The notes: generated by a model from the letters alone, not told the origin. Counted from the stretch's first letter, positions 17,243-26,862 are shown. The stretch: DNA of 64,000 bases from Dysgonomonas sp. Marseille-P4361 (GCF_900343125.1 NZ_OPYL01000006.1:105540-169539), one strand, 5' to 3'. Numbers and translations are program-made.

Positions 17243-19723
17243 ATGTTCAATAAGAAAAGAGATTTACTCGACATAGAAGAAGGCAATGAGCCTGTTATAT
17301 CAATAATATCGAATGATTTCGATGATGGAGATTGCTATATTGATGAAAAGAACCTGAAAGAAGAATTAGCTATTCTTCCTTTACGCAATACAGTTATATT
17401 TCCAGGGACAAGTATGCCCATTTCTGTAGCAAGGGAGAAATCTATGAAGCTGATAAAGGCCGTAAACCGTCAAAAAGGAAAATATGTCGGGCTTGTCTGC
17501 CAAAAGGACGCAGCAAATGAAGATCCGGAATTGAAAGATTTATATCCAATGGGGGTTATTGCACAAATAATACGTGTTATAGAATTACCGGACGATCAAA
17601 ATGTGACCGTTATCTTTCAAGGGAAACAACGGTTTGAACTGACAGAATTGACCCAAGAGGAGCCTTTCTTGAAAGGACGTTATAATATAAGGGAATCGGT
17701 GCCTATCCTAAAAACAGATACTGAATATAAAGCATTACTTGACTCTATCAGAGATCTGATGATTCAGATGTTGAGAATGTATGGCGAACCGCCTAAGGAA
17801 TTTATTCAGCGTCTAAGGTCAGATGTAGTTTCATCTTTGCTGGTGAACTATTGTTGTGCCAACCTTCCTGTTCCAGGGGCAGATAAGCAAGCTCTGCTTG
17901 AGATTGATGATGAGAAAGAAAGAGCTTACCGCCTGTTGGTAATTCTTAATCGCGAGACACAAATGATGGAGATGAAATTAAATATCCAGATGAAAACTCG
18001 CGAGGAATTAAATCAACAGCAAAAAGAATATTTCTTGCAGCAGCAGTTGAAAACAATTCAGGAAGAGTTGGGAGGAAATCCTCAACAAGCCGATATTGAT
18101 GAGTTTAAGCAGCGGGCAGCTAAAAAGAAATGGGGTAAGGATGTTGCTAAAGCTTTCGAAAAAGAGATTGCAAAATTGGAACGCTTACACCCACAATCTC
18201 CCGATTATTCGACTCAATATACATATATAGAAACATTGCTTGACTTACCATGGGGTGAATATACTAAGGATAATTTCAACCTGAAGAATGCTCAGCGTGT
18301 GCTTGATCAAGATCACTTCGGACTTGAAAAGGTAAAAGAACGTATTATCGAGCATTTGGCAGTTCTGAAGTTAAAAGGTGATTTAAAATCTCCAATTATC
18401 TGTTTGTATGGTCCTCCGGGAGTAGGTAAAACATCGTTAGGTAAATCCATAGCAAAGGCTCTGAACCGTAACTATGTAAGGGTATCCTTCGGAGGATTGC
18501 ATGATGAGTCGGAAATACGAGGACACCGTCGTACGTATATAGGAGCAATGCCGGGACGTATTATTCAAAATATATTGAAGGCAGGTTCTTCAAATCCGGT
18601 GTTTGTCTTGGATGAGATTGATAAAATAGGAAATGATTTTAAAGGAGATCCGGCTTCCGCATTGTTAGAGGTTTTAGATCCTGAACAAAATTTTGCTTTC
18701 CACGATAATTACCTGAATGTTGACTACGACCTATCTAAAGTGATGTTTATTGCGACAGCAAACAATCAGTCTACAATATCTCAACCGTTGCTTGATCGTA
18801 TGGAGCTGATCGATGTTAGTGGATATATTATTGAAGAAAAAGTTGAGATTGCTAAGCGTCACTTGATTCCGAAACAATTAGAAAATCATGGCTTGGCTAA
18901 GGATGTGATCAATATTCCAAAGAAGACAATAGAGAAAATAGTAGAAAACTATACGCGTGAATCTGGAGTTCGTGAACTGGATAAAAAGATTGCAAAATTG
19001 ATGCGTAAGGTCGCTCGTAAAGTAGCTTCAGAAGAGGAGTATAAGAATACGATTGATCCATCAGACCTGCATGAATATCTTGGAGCAATAGAATATAATC
19101 GCGATCAGTATCAAGGTAACGATTATGCCGGGGTTGTTACTGGTTTAGCGTGGACTTCGGTTGGAGGAGAAATTCTTTTCATCGAAACATCTCTAAGCAA
19201 AGGTAAGGGAGGAAAACTTACTCTGACCGGAAATTTGGGTGATGTGATGAAGGAGTCTGCAATGCTGGCTCTGGAATATTTACATTCTCATTACGATACT
19301 TTAGGTATAGACGAGAAGGTTTTTGATAATTGGAATATCCATGTGCATGTGCCCGAAGGTGCTATCCCTAAGGATGGCCCATCTGCGGGAATTACAATGG
19401 TAACAGCAATGACCTCTGCGTTTACTCAACGTAAGGTTAGAGCAAATCTTGCGATGACGGGTGAAATTACATTAAGAGGGAAAGTGTTACCTGTAGGAGG
19501 TATAAGAGAGAAAATTTTAGCAGCTAAACGGGCAGGAATAAAAGAAATTATTCTTTGCAAGGAGAATAAAAAGGATATCGACGAAATTAAATCTTTATAC
19601 TTGAAAGGATTGACTTTCCACTATGTGGAGGATATAAAAGAAGTGTTAGATATCGCTTTGTTGAAAGAAAAGGTTAAGCATCCTCTGGATTTAACCGTAA
19701 AAGAAGAAGTAAAGACTAATTGA
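17243..19723 (+). CDS. lon: ATP-dependent protease Lon
   Basis: The 826-residue protein has an N-terminal substrate-binding LON domain (about 40-240, [11 protein letters not shown]), a coiled region, an AAA+ module with Walker A GPPGVGKT (residues 390-397) and Walker [10 protein letters not shown], and a C-terminal protease domain with PKDGPSAGI (Ser714) and the partner Lys near 757 in [13 protein letters not shown]. It degrades damaged and regulatory proteins. The acidic first 35 residues before the LON domain are typical of Bacteroidetes Lon. A sigma-54-like sequence upstream is a weak hint of stress control. Confidence 0.97.
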   Translation: MFNKKRDLLDIEEGNEPVISIISNDFDDGDCYIDEKNLKEELAILPLRNTVIFPGTSMPISVAREKSMKLIKAVNRQKGKYVGLVCQKDAANEDPELKDLYPMGVIAQIIRVIELPDDQNVTVIFQGKQRFELTELTQEEPFLKGRYNIRESVPILKTDTEYKALLDSIRDLMIQMLRMYGEPPKEFIQRLRSDVVSSLLVNYCCANLPVPGADKQALLEIDDEKERAYRLLVILNRETQMMEMKLNIQMKTREELNQQQKEYFLQQQLKTIQEELGGNPQQADIDEFKQRAAKKKWGKDVAKAFEKEIAKLERLHPQSPDYSTQYTYIETLLDLPWGEYTKDNFNLKNAQRVLDQDHFGLEKVKERIIEHLAVLKLKGDLKSPIICLYGPPGVGKTSLGKSIAKALNRNYVRVSFGGLHDESEIRGHRRTYIGAMPGRIIQNILKAGSSNPVFVLDEIDKIGNDFKGDPASALLEVLDPEQNFAFHDNYLNVDYDLSKVMFIATANNQSTISQPLLDRMELIDVSGYIIEEKVEIAKRHLIPKQLENHGLAKDVINIPKKTIEKIVENYTRESGVRELDKKIAKLMRKVARKVASEEEYKNTIDPSDLHEYLGAIEYNRDQYQGNDYAGVVTGLAWTSVGGEILFIETSLSKGKGGKLTLTGNLGDVMKESAMLALEYLHSHYDTLGIDEKVFDNWNIHVHVPEGAIPKDGPSAGITMVTAMTSAFTQRKVRANLAMTGEITLRGKVLPVGGIREKILAAKRAGIKEIILCKENKKDIDEIKSLYLKGLTFHYVEDIKEVLDIALLKEKVKHPLDLTVKEEVKTN

Positions 19724-19733
19724 TAAAGTTGAA

Positions 19734-19767
19734 AAATAAGTGCAAGTCTGATGGCTTGCATTTATTT
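19734..19767 (+). terminator. Intrinsic terminator after lon
   Basis: A 13-base stem (AAATAAGTGCAAG with CTTGCATTTATTT, one GT pair) with an 8-base loop follows the lon stop by 10 bases; the T-rich arm serves as the tail. Confidence 0.7.
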
Positions 19768-19784
19768 GTTTACAACAAAATTCT

Positions 19785-19792
19785 TAAATTTG
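19785..19792 (+). promoter_or_regulatory. Bacteroidetes-type -7 box almost abutting DUF4199
   Basis: TAAATTTG fits TAnnTTTG and ends 7 bases before the ATG at 19800, so the transcript would have nearly no leader if that ATG is used, or about 14 bases if ATG 19812 is used. Confidence 0.55.
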
Positions 19793-19799
19793 TATCGCA

Positions 19800-20327
19800 A
19801 TGACGAATAATATGGATTTGAATGTAAAAGACACCTCGCCGCTGAAGTATGCGATGCATTACGGAATTTTTCTGGGGATATTTTGGGCGATAAAATATTT
19901 GGTCTATATTGTTGTTGCTTACTGGGTTCATTTTATTTATTTATACTATTTAATGAATGTAGGAACATTTTTGCTTATCTACATTTTTTACATAAAATAC
20001 ATAAATGAGGATGTAAGTAAAATTAATAATAAAATAAGAGGTTTCCTTTTTGTCGTATTGCTCTGTTTTTTTGCATCCATATTTGAAGGAGGAATGATTT
20101 ATTTCCATTTTCAGGTTTTAGACCCCTCTTATTATGCAACTAAAATTGAGCCAAGTCTTATAAAACTTATAGAATCATTCCCATATCCGCCAGATGTAAA
20201 AGCATCTGCTCTATCGATGGTCAGCAATAGTATTCTATATATAATTTCTACATTTTGTGGGAATATAATGTTAGGATTTATAATAGGTACACCAATGGCC
20301 TTGTTGGTGAAAAAAAATAATTCGTAG
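19800..20327 (+). CDS. DUF4199 membrane protein
   Basis: The 175-residue protein has four predicted helices (about 20-45, 48-62, 80-100, 145-168) and the family pattern SPLKYAMHYGIFLGIFW near the start. DUF4199 proteins are common in Bacteroidetes, always near this glycosyltransferase type, and have no known function. Start 19800 lies only about 7 bases after the -7 box; ATG 19812 is a reasonable alternative. The glycosyltransferase starts 3 bases after the stop, so they are translationally coupled. Confidence 0.82.
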   Translation: MTNNMDLNVKDTSPLKYAMHYGIFLGIFWAIKYLVYIVVAYWVHFIYLYYLMNVGTFLLIYIFYIKYINEDVSKINNKIRGFLFVVLLCFFASIFEGGMIYFHFQVLDPSYYATKIEPSLIKLIESFPYPPDVKASALSMVSNSILYIISTFCGNIMLGFIIGTPMALLVKKNNS

Positions 20328-20330
20328 CTC

Positions 20331-21284
20331 ATGAATATATCTGTAGTCATACCTTTATTGAACGAGGAAGAATCTCTACCGGAACTTCATGCTTGGATCA
20401 GGCGTGTGATGGAAGAGAATAATTTCTCTTATGAAGTAATATTTGTAGACGATGGCAGTACAGACCATTCGTGGGATATTATTGCAGATTTGAAAGAGAA
20501 ATATCCGGAAACAATAAAAGCGATTCGTTTTAGGCGAAATTATGGTAAATCACCAGCACTTCATTGTGCTTTCGAAAAAGCTGAGGGAGATGTGGTAATA
20601 ACTATGGATGCTGATTTGCAGGATAGTCCAGACGAAATACCTGAGCTTTATAAGATGATTGTCGAAGATGGCTATGATATGGTGTCAGGATGGAAAAAGA
20701 AACGTTATGATCCGCTATCAAAAACAATACCGACTAAATTGTTCAATGCAACAGCTCGAAAGGTTTCAGGAGTAAAATTGCATGATTTTAATTGTGGTTT
20801 GAAGTCTTATAAAAAAGAAGTTGTAAAAAGTATAGAGATATACAACGATATGCATCGTTATATCCCCTATTTGGCAAAAATAGCAGGCTTTAATAAGATA
20901 GGAGAGAAGGTTGTACATCATCAGGCTCGTAAGTATGGAAAGAGTAAATTTGCAGGGCTAAGTCGTTTTGTAAATGGGTATTTAGATTTGCTTACACTTT
21001 GGTTTTTATCCGTTTTCGGACGCAAACCGATGCACTTTTTTGGCTTTTGGGGCACAGTAATGTTTATGCTCGGTTTTATAGCTGTTATAGTTGTTGGAGC
21101 TAATAAGTTATATGCTATAAGCCAGGGAGTGCCACACCCTTTGGTTACAAATTCTCCATATTTTTACATATCATTGATAATGATGATTCTAGGAACACAG
21201 TTGTTTCTTGTTGGTTTTTTGGGAGAAATTATATCCCGAAATTCAACTAACAGAAATGATTATAAGATAACAGAAGAACTGTAG
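20331..21284 (+). CDS. Family 2 glycosyltransferase, polyprenyl-phosphate type (GtrB/DPM1-like)
   Basis: The 317-residue protein has a GT-A domain (residues 1-225) with VVIPLLNEEESL, the EVIFVDDGSTD nucleotide-binding segment, MDADLQDSPDEIP carrying the DxD-like metal site, and HDFNCGLKSYKKE, followed by two C-terminal membrane helices (about 235-262 and 275-305). This layout is typical of enzymes that move a sugar from a nucleotide to undecaprenyl phosphate at the inner membrane. It is coupled to DUF4199, which may act with it. Confidence 0.9.
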   Translation: MNISVVIPLLNEEESLPELHAWIRRVMEENNFSYEVIFVDDGSTDHSWDIIADLKEKYPETIKAIRFRRNYGKSPALHCAFEKAEGDVVITMDADLQDSPDEIPELYKMIVEDGYDMVSGWKKKRYDPLSKTIPTKLFNATARKVSGVKLHDFNCGLKSYKKEVVKSIEIYNDMHRYIPYLAKIAGFNKIGEKVVHHQARKYGKSKFAGLSRFVNGYLDLLTLWFLSVFGRKPMHFFGFWGTVMFMLGFIAVIVVGANKLYAISQGVPHPLVTNSPYFYISLIMMILGTQLFLVGFLGEIISRNSTNRNDYKITEEL

Positions 21285-21291
21285 AAAAAAG

Positions 21292-21322
21292 ATACCGGTA
21301 TTTTATTATGTCGGTATTTTTT
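21292..21322 (+). terminator. Intrinsic terminator after the glycosyltransferase
   Basis: ATACCG (21292-21297) pairs with CGGTAT (21312-21317), followed by a T6 run. Confidence 0.65.
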
Positions 21323-21344
21323 ATAGCTCGTAATTATAACAAAT

Positions 21345-21863
21345 ATGACACTAAAAAAACTCATCGAAAGTCGCTATTCGGTAAGAGCTTATCTGCCTCA
21401 ACCGGTAGAAAAAGAAAAAGTAGAATATGTTTTAGAGTGTGCACGTCTTGCACCTTCAGCAAATAATTTTCAACCGTGGCGATTTATTGTAATCACAAGC
21501 CCGGAAAGAGTAAAAGGAATTTATAAAGCTTACGATAGAGAGTGGTTTAAGACTGCACCCATGCATATTGTAGTTTGTAAAGATTCTTCCGAATCGTGGA
21601 AGAGGACAAACTCTGACGATAAAGACTTTGGCGATATTGACGCTGCAATAGCAGCAGAACATATTTGTCTTGCAGCGGCAGAAATCGGCTTGGGAACTTG
21701 TTGGGTATGTAATTTCAATCCTAATATTCTGAAACAAGCTCTTCGATTGCCAGAGCATCAAGACCCCATTGCTATTTTCCCTTTGGGCTATATTGATGAG
21801 GCGAAAAATTTGATTCCGGAAAAGAAACGTAAATCATTGTCAGATCTAACTGAATGGATATAA
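21345..21863 (+). CDS. Nitroreductase-family protein
   Basis: The 172-residue protein has the FMN-dependent nitroreductase pattern: ESRYSVRAYLPQPV, CARLAPSANNFQPWRF, then AAEHICLAAAEIGLGTCWVCNF. It is at the short end of the family and probably a homodimer. The natural substrate is not predictable. Its 3' end overlaps the start of the MntP-like gene by 10 bases, so the two are co-expressed. Confidence 0.9.
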   Translation: MTLKKLIESRYSVRAYLPQPVEKEKVEYVLECARLAPSANNFQPWRFIVITSPERVKGIYKAYDREWFKTAPMHIVVCKDSSESWKRTNSDDKDFGDIDAAIAAEHICLAAAEIGLGTCWVCNFNPNILKQALRLPEHQDPIAIFPLGYIDEAKNLIPEKKRKSLSDLTEWI

Positions 21864-22438
21864 TTCAAATTTTTGTATTGGCCATCGGTTTGTCAATGGA
21901 TAGTCTAATAATTGCGCTTACCAGCGGAGCTATATTGGGAAATCATCAACCCGTAAATGTTTTAAAAATAGCAGGATTGTTAGCTTTAATGCAAATGAGC
22001 TTGACCGTTTTTGGTTGGTCGGTTGGGACAACATTTGTAGAATATATAGGGCAATATGACCATTGGATTGCTTTCTCAATCTTCTTTTTCTTGGGAGCAC
22101 GTGTCCTTTTTTCCTGTTTGAAGGGGGAAGAAGAATGTTCTCCATTCAATCCTTTATGTTTTAAGGTGATGTTAGGTTTAGCTATTGCTACAAGTCTGGA
22201 TGCAACAGCAGTAGGTCTTTCTATGTCTTTGATGGACTCTAATGTTTTATTTCCGGCTGTGATTATAGGTTTTGTAACTTTCATTATAGCTTCTATGGGG
22301 ATTATCTTTGGAAGCAAAATAGGTGAGAGGTATAATTTAGGTATTAATTTGACAGGAGGAATAATCTTAATCTTTATAGGTTGCAGTATATTAATAGAAC
22401 ATACTATATCAGATATAAATATTTTTGCTTTGCTCTAG
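21854..22438 (+). CDS. mntP: MntP-like manganese efflux protein
   Basis: The 194-residue protein has six predicted helices in two repeats, each with a conserved acidic motif: GLSMDSLIIAL in helix 1 and ATSLDATAVGLSMS in helix 4, the aspartates expected to pass Mn2+. Length and motifs match MntP (DUF204). No yybP-ykoY type manganese riboswitch is seen upstream; translation is instead coupled to the nitroreductase gene, whose last 10 bases it overlaps. Confidence 0.82.
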   Translation: MDIIQIFVLAIGLSMDSLIIALTSGAILGNHQPVNVLKIAGLLALMQMSLTVFGWSVGTTFVEYIGQYDHWIAFSIFFFLGARVLFSCLKGEEECSPFNPLCFKVMLGLAIATSLDATAVGLSMSLMDSNVLFPAVIIGFVTFIIASMGIIFGSKIGERYNLGINLTGGIILIFIGCSILIEHTISDINIFALL

Positions 22439-22504
22439 TTTCTTTATTATAACAAAGTCATGTTAAATAAAATAAATAAAAAAACATATCTAGCAGGTCT
22501 ATGT

Positions 22505-22512
22505 TATATTTG
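22505..22512 (+). promoter_or_regulatory. Bacteroidetes-type -7 box for the DUF4834 gene
   Basis: TATATTTG fits TAnnTTTG, 30 bases before the start codon. Confidence 0.6.
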
Positions 22513-22541
22513 CAGGTGAACATTAAAATAAAAAGTGTCAA

Positions 22542-22772
22542 ATGTCATTTATATTATTCTTTATATTAGCTGTTTTTATCTTGGTCTTAACTTTGATTTT
22601 ATCATTGGTGAGAGGGGTGTCTTCTTTGTTCTTTGGTAGATCTTCCTACTCTGCAAAGTCAAGAAACGCATCAGGAGATTATAAACAGTATAATCAAGCT
22701 TCGGAATCTTCACAAAAGATATTTTCGAAGGAAGAAGGTGAATATGTTTCGTATGAAGAAATAAAAGAGTAG
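22542..22772 (+). CDS. Small membrane protein, DUF4834-like
   Basis: The 76-residue protein has one N-terminal helix (residues 2-25), a VRGVSSLFFGR segment, then a polar tail ending EGEYVSYEEIKE. Size, single helix and acidic tail fit DUF4834, a Bacteroidales family of unknown function. It has its own promoter box and a bidirectional terminator, and is not in an operon. Confidence 0.75.
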   Translation: MSFILFFILAVFILVLTLILSLVRGVSSLFFGRSSYSAKSRNASGDYKQYNQASESSQKIFSKEEGEYVSYEEIKE

Positions 22773-22794
22773 GTAGCTAAAGTGATATATATAG

Positions 22795-22826
22795 AAAAAG
22801 GGTTCGATTAAAGTCGAACCCTTTTT
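22795..22826. terminator. Bidirectional terminator between DUF4834 and upp
   Basis: A perfect 13-base stem (A5 GGGTTCGA with TCGAACCC T5) with a 6-base loop sits between two convergent genes and has T runs on both strands. Confidence 0.9.
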
Positions 22827-22847
22827 CTATTAAATAATTGAGTCTTA

Positions 22848-23504
22848 TTATTCTTTCTCGCCATAAGCTAAGTCTCCTGCATCACCTAATCCTGGTACGA
22901 TATAAGCGGATTCATCCAGTTTCGGGTCTATTGCAGCTGCCCATATAGTTGTATTGTCTTTAGGGAAATTCTCTTTGCAATACTCAATCGCTTGTTGGCT
23001 TGCAATAACTGTAGCAATATGTATGTGTTTAGGAGTTCCTTTAGTCAGAAGAGCCTGATAAGATAGCTCCATGCTTCCTCCCGTTGCTAACATAGGGTCA
23101 GTGAGTATGAGAACCTTGTCTTCTATTCTAGGCGAAGCTATATATTCAATGTGAATATGAAAGCTTTGATGATTTTCTTTGTATTTCCTGTATGCCGAAA
23201 CAAAAGCATTTTCTGCATTGTCGAAGCAATTTAGAAAACCATGGTGGTATACCAATCCTGCTCTAAGAATGGTTGCAATAACGATAGGGTCTGAAGGAAC
23301 ATTGGTAACAGATGTACCAAGAGGAGTTTGAGTCTCAACGGGGAAATAATTGAGAGTCTTGCTTATCTCATAAGCCATTATCTCTCCAATTCTCTCAATG
23401 TTGCGTCTAAAGCGCATGCTGTCCTTTTGTATCTCTACATCACGTAATTCGCTGACAAAACGATTTAGTACCGTGTTCTGTTCAGAAAAGTTGATAATTT
23501 TCAT
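22848..23504 (-). CDS. upp: Uracil phosphoribosyltransferase
   Basis: The 218-residue protein has the PRPP-binding loop VLILTDPMLATGGS and the uracil-site C-terminus IVPGLGDAGDLAYGE. It converts uracil and PRPP into UMP for pyrimidine salvage. The early RDVEIQKDSMRFRRNIERIGEIMAYE block matches the UPRT family. A TAATTTTG box lies only about 15 bases before the start codon, so the leader is very short. Confidence 0.96.
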   Translation of the reverse strand: MKIINFSEQNTVLNRFVSELRDVEIQKDSMRFRRNIERIGEIMAYEISKTLNYFPVETQTPLGTSVTNVPSDPIVIATILRAGLVYHHGFLNCFDNAENAFVSAYRKYKENHQSFHIHIEYIASPRIEDKVLILTDPMLATGGSMELSYQALLTKGTPKHIHIATVIASQQAIEYCKENFPKDNTTIWAAAIDPKLDESAYIVPGLGDAGDLAYGEKE

Positions 23505-23518
23505 ATGGAATTTTGGGT

Positions 23519-23526
23519 CAAAATTA
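23519..23526 (-). promoter_or_regulatory. Bacteroidetes-type -7 box for upp
   Basis: The minus strand reads TAATTTTG, a TAnnTTTG match 14 bases from the upp start codon. Confidence 0.5.
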
Positions 23527-23567
23527 ATAGAATTCTTTTAAATCTCTAGGCTTAGAATAGAAAAAAA

Positions 23568-24311
23568 TCACATGTTCCATATTTCCCAAGCGGCTAGTGC
23601 CTGAAGTTTTAGCATTTCAGCTCCATTTTTTGTCGTTGCACCCTGTTTCTTGCCCAAACTGAGGAACATGGTTTCCGCAGGGTTGTAAACCAAATCGTAC
23701 AATAGATGGTTATGGTTTATATATTGGTAGGGGATAGAGGGTGCCTCTTCTACTTTTGGATAGGTTCCTATTGGGGAAGCATTTACAATGATAGAGTATT
23801 GGTCAAATGTATCTTTGTTCAATTCATCATATGATAATTGTCCTTCTTGAGGTGTGCGAGAAACAAACTTATAGATGATATTTAGATTTTCTAACCCTTT
23901 AGCTACAGCTTTTGATGCACCTCCTGTACCTAGTATCAAAGCTCGCTTGTGGATAGTCTTGTTGATAAGAGGAGATATAGAGTTTTGAAACCCAACCAAG
24001 TCAGAATTGAATCCTATAAGTTTGGTCTTACCTCCTTTGTTAGAAACTTTTATAACGTTTATAGCTCCTATTTCTTTAGCTTGAGGTTCTAATTCATCTA
24101 GAAAAGGGATGATTTTTTCTTTGTATGGGATTGTTACATTTAGTCCTTTCAAGTTAGGATTAGAACTGATGATTTTCGGAAATAAAGAAATGTCAGCAAT
24201 TTCAAATTTTAAATATTCCGCATTGATATTCTCTGTTTTGAATTTTTCGTTAAAAAAACGAGGAGAGAAAGATTGAGCTAAAGGATTGCCCACAATACCA
24301 TATATATCCAT
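23568..24311 (-). CDS. aroE: Shikimate dehydrogenase
   Basis: The 247-residue protein starts MDIYGIVGNPLAQSFSPRFFNEKF, with the shikimate-binding Ser-x-Ser region, then LNVTIPYKEKII with the catalytic Lys, and an NADP-binding glycine loop LILGTGGASKAVA followed by SRTP. It reduces 3-dehydroshikimate to shikimate. I chose ATG 24311; an upstream TTG at 24350 adds 13 residues with no conservation and lies close to the preceding terminator. The enzyme is slightly short but complete. Confidence 0.94.
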   Translation of the reverse strand: MDIYGIVGNPLAQSFSPRFFNEKFKTENINAEYLKFEIADISLFPKIISSNPNLKGLNVTIPYKEKIIPFLDELEPQAKEIGAINVIKVSNKGGKTKLIGFNSDLVGFQNSISPLINKTIHKRALILGTGGASKAVAKGLENLNIIYKFVSRTPQEGQLSYDELNKDTFDQYSIIVNASPIGTYPKVEEAPSIPYQYINHNHLLYDLVYNPAETMFLSLGKKQGATTKNGAEMLKLQALAAWEIWNM

Positions 24312-24372
24312 AGTAATTATCTTTTTTGTAAAAATAAGATTCTTATTCAAAATCTTGATTGATTACTCAAAA

Positions 24373-24403
24373 AAAAAGATAACCCCTATCGGATTATCTT
24401 TTT
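24373..24403 (-). terminator. Intrinsic terminator after the OmpH-like gene
   Basis: A stem of about 12 bases (AAAGATAATCC against GGTTATCTTT with one wobble) is followed on the minus strand by a long T run. Confidence 0.75.
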
Positions 24404-24423
24404 CTATATTGTTTGGTCAAATC

Positions 24424-25041
24424 TTATTTAGCCTGCTCTTTTTTGTAGCGAGAGTTCATCTTATCGACAATTGTTTTGGTAATGTCATACGAGTCTTTTG
24501 CTACAAGTATATTATCAAATCCAGTATTGCTGAATATAATTTGATAGTTGGCTTTTTTGTTGTAGTCATTCAGATTAACTCTTATAGAATCGAAAATCTG
24601 AGTATTCATTTTTGCTTGCTTTTGCATAATGTCAGCTTGCAGCTTTTGAAGGCTGTTTTGAATATTTGCTTCAAGATTGCGGATACGATTTGCTTCCGAG
24701 TCAAATTGTTCTTGGCTCAAGAATGCATTTTTTTGAAGCTTTTGGTTGAATGTATTGTATTCGCTTTCTAGTTGTCTTTTCTTTTGCTCTGCAGTTGCTG
24801 TTATTTTTTTCTCTTCAGCAGCAAGTTCCTCGAAAGAATCTTTGTAAAAATTGTAATGAGTAAGAAGAGTGTCTACATTGACATAAGCAATAGGTAGTAC
24901 ACTGGTTGAATCCCCTTCAGAAAAAGCCAAAGTTGTCGTTGTTTGAGGGGTGCTGTTCTTGTTCGATGTAAAGAACAAAATGAAAAGAACAATGATTGCT
25001 ACTGCTAGCACACCGTTGATAATGTAAGAAATATTCTTCAT
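24424..25041 (-). CDS. OmpH/Skp-family periplasmic chaperone-like protein
   Basis: The 205-residue protein has an N-terminal signal anchor (residues 9-26), the OmpH start IAYVNVDTLLTHYNFY near residue 50, a long coiled coil (about 65-150, rich in Glu/Gln/Lys), and a returning NYQIIFSNTGFDNILVAKDSYDIT strand region near residues 170-190. This is the Skp layout of a trimeric chaperone for outer-membrane proteins. The retained anchor and a Thr/Ser linker suggest it stays attached to the inner membrane. It stands alone between a terminator and two candidate promoters. Confidence 0.85.
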   Translation of the reverse strand: MKNISYIINGVLAVAIIVLFILFFTSNKNSTPQTTTTLAFSEGDSTSVLPIAYVNVDTLLTHYNFYKDSFEELAAEEKKITATAEQKKRQLESEYNTFNQKLQKNAFLSQEQFDSEANRIRNLEANIQNSLQKLQADIMQKQAKMNTQIFDSIRVNLNDYNKKANYQIIFSNTGFDNILVAKDSYDITKTIVDKMNSRYKKEQAK

Positions 25042-25085
25042 TTATAAATGTTTTTAGTTAACCTCTAAGTTCTGAGTGTGTTTTG

Positions 25086-25127
25086 CAAAAGTATAAAAAG
25101 CTTTTTTAAAACGACTTGGCAAAGATA
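25086..25127 (-). promoter_or_regulatory. Two candidate -7 boxes for the OmpH-like gene
   Basis: The minus strand holds TACTTTTG (25086-25093) and TATCTTTG (25120-25127), both TAnnTTTG matches, giving leaders of about 40 or 75 bases. Neither has a clear TTTG at -33. Confidence 0.5.
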
Positions 25128-25256
25128 TATCTTTATGTTAAAAGAATGCTACTTTAAAACCTTTAAAAGATGTAAAAATATTTCTTTTTATACGTTATCT
25201 CCCTAATTTTATAGCTTATTAAAGGAAAACAGAGTTTTTATTAAAAAAATAAACAG

Positions 25257-26714
25257 ATGACAATAAAAGAACTTAAGCCAAATGCTGTTTGGAATTATTT
25301 TTATGAGTTGACTCAAATCCCTCGTCCATCTAAAAAGGAAGAGAAAGTAATTGCTTATTTACTAAGCTTTGCGAAAGAACATGGTTTGGAAGCAAGAAAA
25401 GATGAGGCTGGGAATGTAGTAATAACTAAAGCTGCTACAAAAGGATATGAAAACCTTCCGACTGTAATTTTACAAGGGCATGTAGATATGGTTGCTGAGA
25501 AGAATGCAGGAACTAATCATAATTTTGATACAGACCCAATAGAAACTGTTATCAATGGAGAGTGGCTGATGGCCAATAATACTACGCTGGGAGCAGATAA
25601 TGGTATTGGCGTTGCTGCTGCTTTAGCTATATTGGCTTCAGATACAATAGAGCATGGTAAGCTAGAGTGTTTGTTTACAGTAGATGAAGAAACAGGTTTG
25701 ACAGGTGCGTATGCATTGGGTAAGGATTTTCTACATGGAGATGTTCTTATCAATCTAGATACAGAAGAGGAAGGAGAAATTTATATTGGATGTGCCGGAG
25801 GAAAAATCACAACTGCTACATTCTCTTATAAGAAAGAAGCTGTCCCTTCGAACTATTTCTGGTTCAAGGTACAAGTTAAAGGCTTGAGTGGAGGACACTC
25901 TGGAGCAGATATTCATAAAGGTCTTGGTAATGCGAATAAGATATTGAATCGTTATCTATGGGCATTGAATAGAAAATATGATCTAATGCTTGCTCAGATA
26001 GATGGAGGAAATCTTCATAATGCAATCGCTAGAGAGGCCTTTGCTGTGGCAGGAGTGCCATATGGCTTGAAGGAAAATGTTATAGTTGAGTTAAATACCT
26101 TGCTACCGGATATTCAGGCTGAACTGAAAGTTGTAGACCCAAATCTGGATATAGTATTAGGTTCTACTGATACTCCAGAATCAGTAATAGATAAAGAAAC
26201 TGTAAATAACCTACTGGATAGTCTTTATGCATGTCCTCATGGAGTTTTAGCTATGAGCTTTGATATACCTGATTTGGTGGAGACTTCAACGAATCTGGCT
26301 TCCGTAAAAATGAAAGAGAATAATACGATCGTAATTACTACAAGCCAACGTAGTTCTACAAATTCGCTTAAAGATGATGCTGGAAATATTGTAAATGCTG
26401 TATTTACGCTAGCTAAGGCGGAGGTTGTTCACTCTGCAGGTTATCCGGGTTGGAAGCCTAATCCTGAATCAAAAGTGTTAGCTGTGGCAAAAGAGTCGTA
26501 TAAAAAACTATTTGGAAAAGAGCCTGAAGTAATGGCTATACATGCAGGGTTGGAGTGTGGTTTATTTCTTGAAAAATATCCGCATCTGGATATGATATCA
26601 TGTGGTCCGACTATTCGCGATGCTCACTCTCCGGTAGAGAAAGTCCATATTCCTTCGGTTGAAAAATGGTGGGATTTCTTACTGGATACATTAAAAAGTA
26701 TCCCCGCTAAATAA
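25257..26714 (+). CDS. pepD: Cytosolic non-specific dipeptidase (aminoacyl-histidine dipeptidase, M20)
   Basis: The 485-residue protein has the PepD start PNAVWNYFYELTQIPRPSKKEEKV, metal ligands in ILQGHVDMVAE and LGADNGIGVA, the catalytic Glu in FTVDEETGLTGA, a lid/dimer domain, and a C-terminal HAGLECGLFLEKYP block. It hydrolyses dipeptides including Xaa-His with two zinc ions. Length matches PepD of E. coli. It is followed by a strong terminator. Confidence 0.95.
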   Translation: MTIKELKPNAVWNYFYELTQIPRPSKKEEKVIAYLLSFAKEHGLEARKDEAGNVVITKAATKGYENLPTVILQGHVDMVAEKNAGTNHNFDTDPIETVINGEWLMANNTTLGADNGIGVAAALAILASDTIEHGKLECLFTVDEETGLTGAYALGKDFLHGDVLINLDTEEEGEIYIGCAGGKITTATFSYKKEAVPSNYFWFKVQVKGLSGGHSGADIHKGLGNANKILNRYLWALNRKYDLMLAQIDGGNLHNAIAREAFAVAGVPYGLKENVIVELNTLLPDIQAELKVVDPNLDIVLGSTDTPESVIDKETVNNLLDSLYACPHGVLAMSFDIPDLVETSTNLASVKMKENNTIVITTSQRSSTNSLKDDAGNIVNAVFTLAKAEVVHSAGYPGWKPNPESKVLAVAKESYKKLFGKEPEVMAIHAGLECGLFLEKYPHLDMISCGPTIRDAHSPVEKVHIPSVEKWWDFLLDTLKSIPAK

Positions 26715-26734
26715 AAAGATCGATTTTGCATAAG

Positions 26735-26780
26735 AAGAAGGTTGTGAAAGGAGATATTCTTTTCACGACCTTCTTTCTTT
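26735..26780 (+). terminator. Intrinsic terminator after pepD
   Basis: AAGAAGGTTGTGAAAG pairs with CTTTTCACGACCTTCTT (one GT pair) and is followed by a T-rich stretch. Confidence 0.85.
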
Positions 26781-26834
26781 ATTGCTAGATGTCAATTATT
26801 TATAATGTCATGTGATCTTACCAATTAATCAATG

Positions 26835-26842
26835 TATATTTG
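26835..26842 (+). promoter_or_regulatory. Bacteroidetes-type -7 box for the FrnE-like gene
   Basis: TATATTTG fits TAnnTTTG and lies 20 bases before ATG 26863. It decides the start, because an in-frame GTG at 26812 would lie upstream of this promoter. Confidence 0.6.
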
Positions 26843-26862
26843 TTAGTCTAAAAGTTATAGTC

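Noticed and set aside
22795..22826. GGGTTCGA resembling a tRNA T-loop
   Set aside because: It is one arm of a perfect bidirectional terminator; no acceptor or anticodon stems are present.
24286..24771. 161-codon plus-strand frame over aroE start and the OmpH-like gene
   Set aside because: It lies antisense to two well-supported genes, crosses a terminator and is rich in Phe, Leu, Ile and Cys as antisense AT-rich frames are.
26812..26862. GTG start extending the FrnE-like protein by 17 residues
   Set aside because: A -7 box lies inside this stretch, so it would not be in the mRNA.
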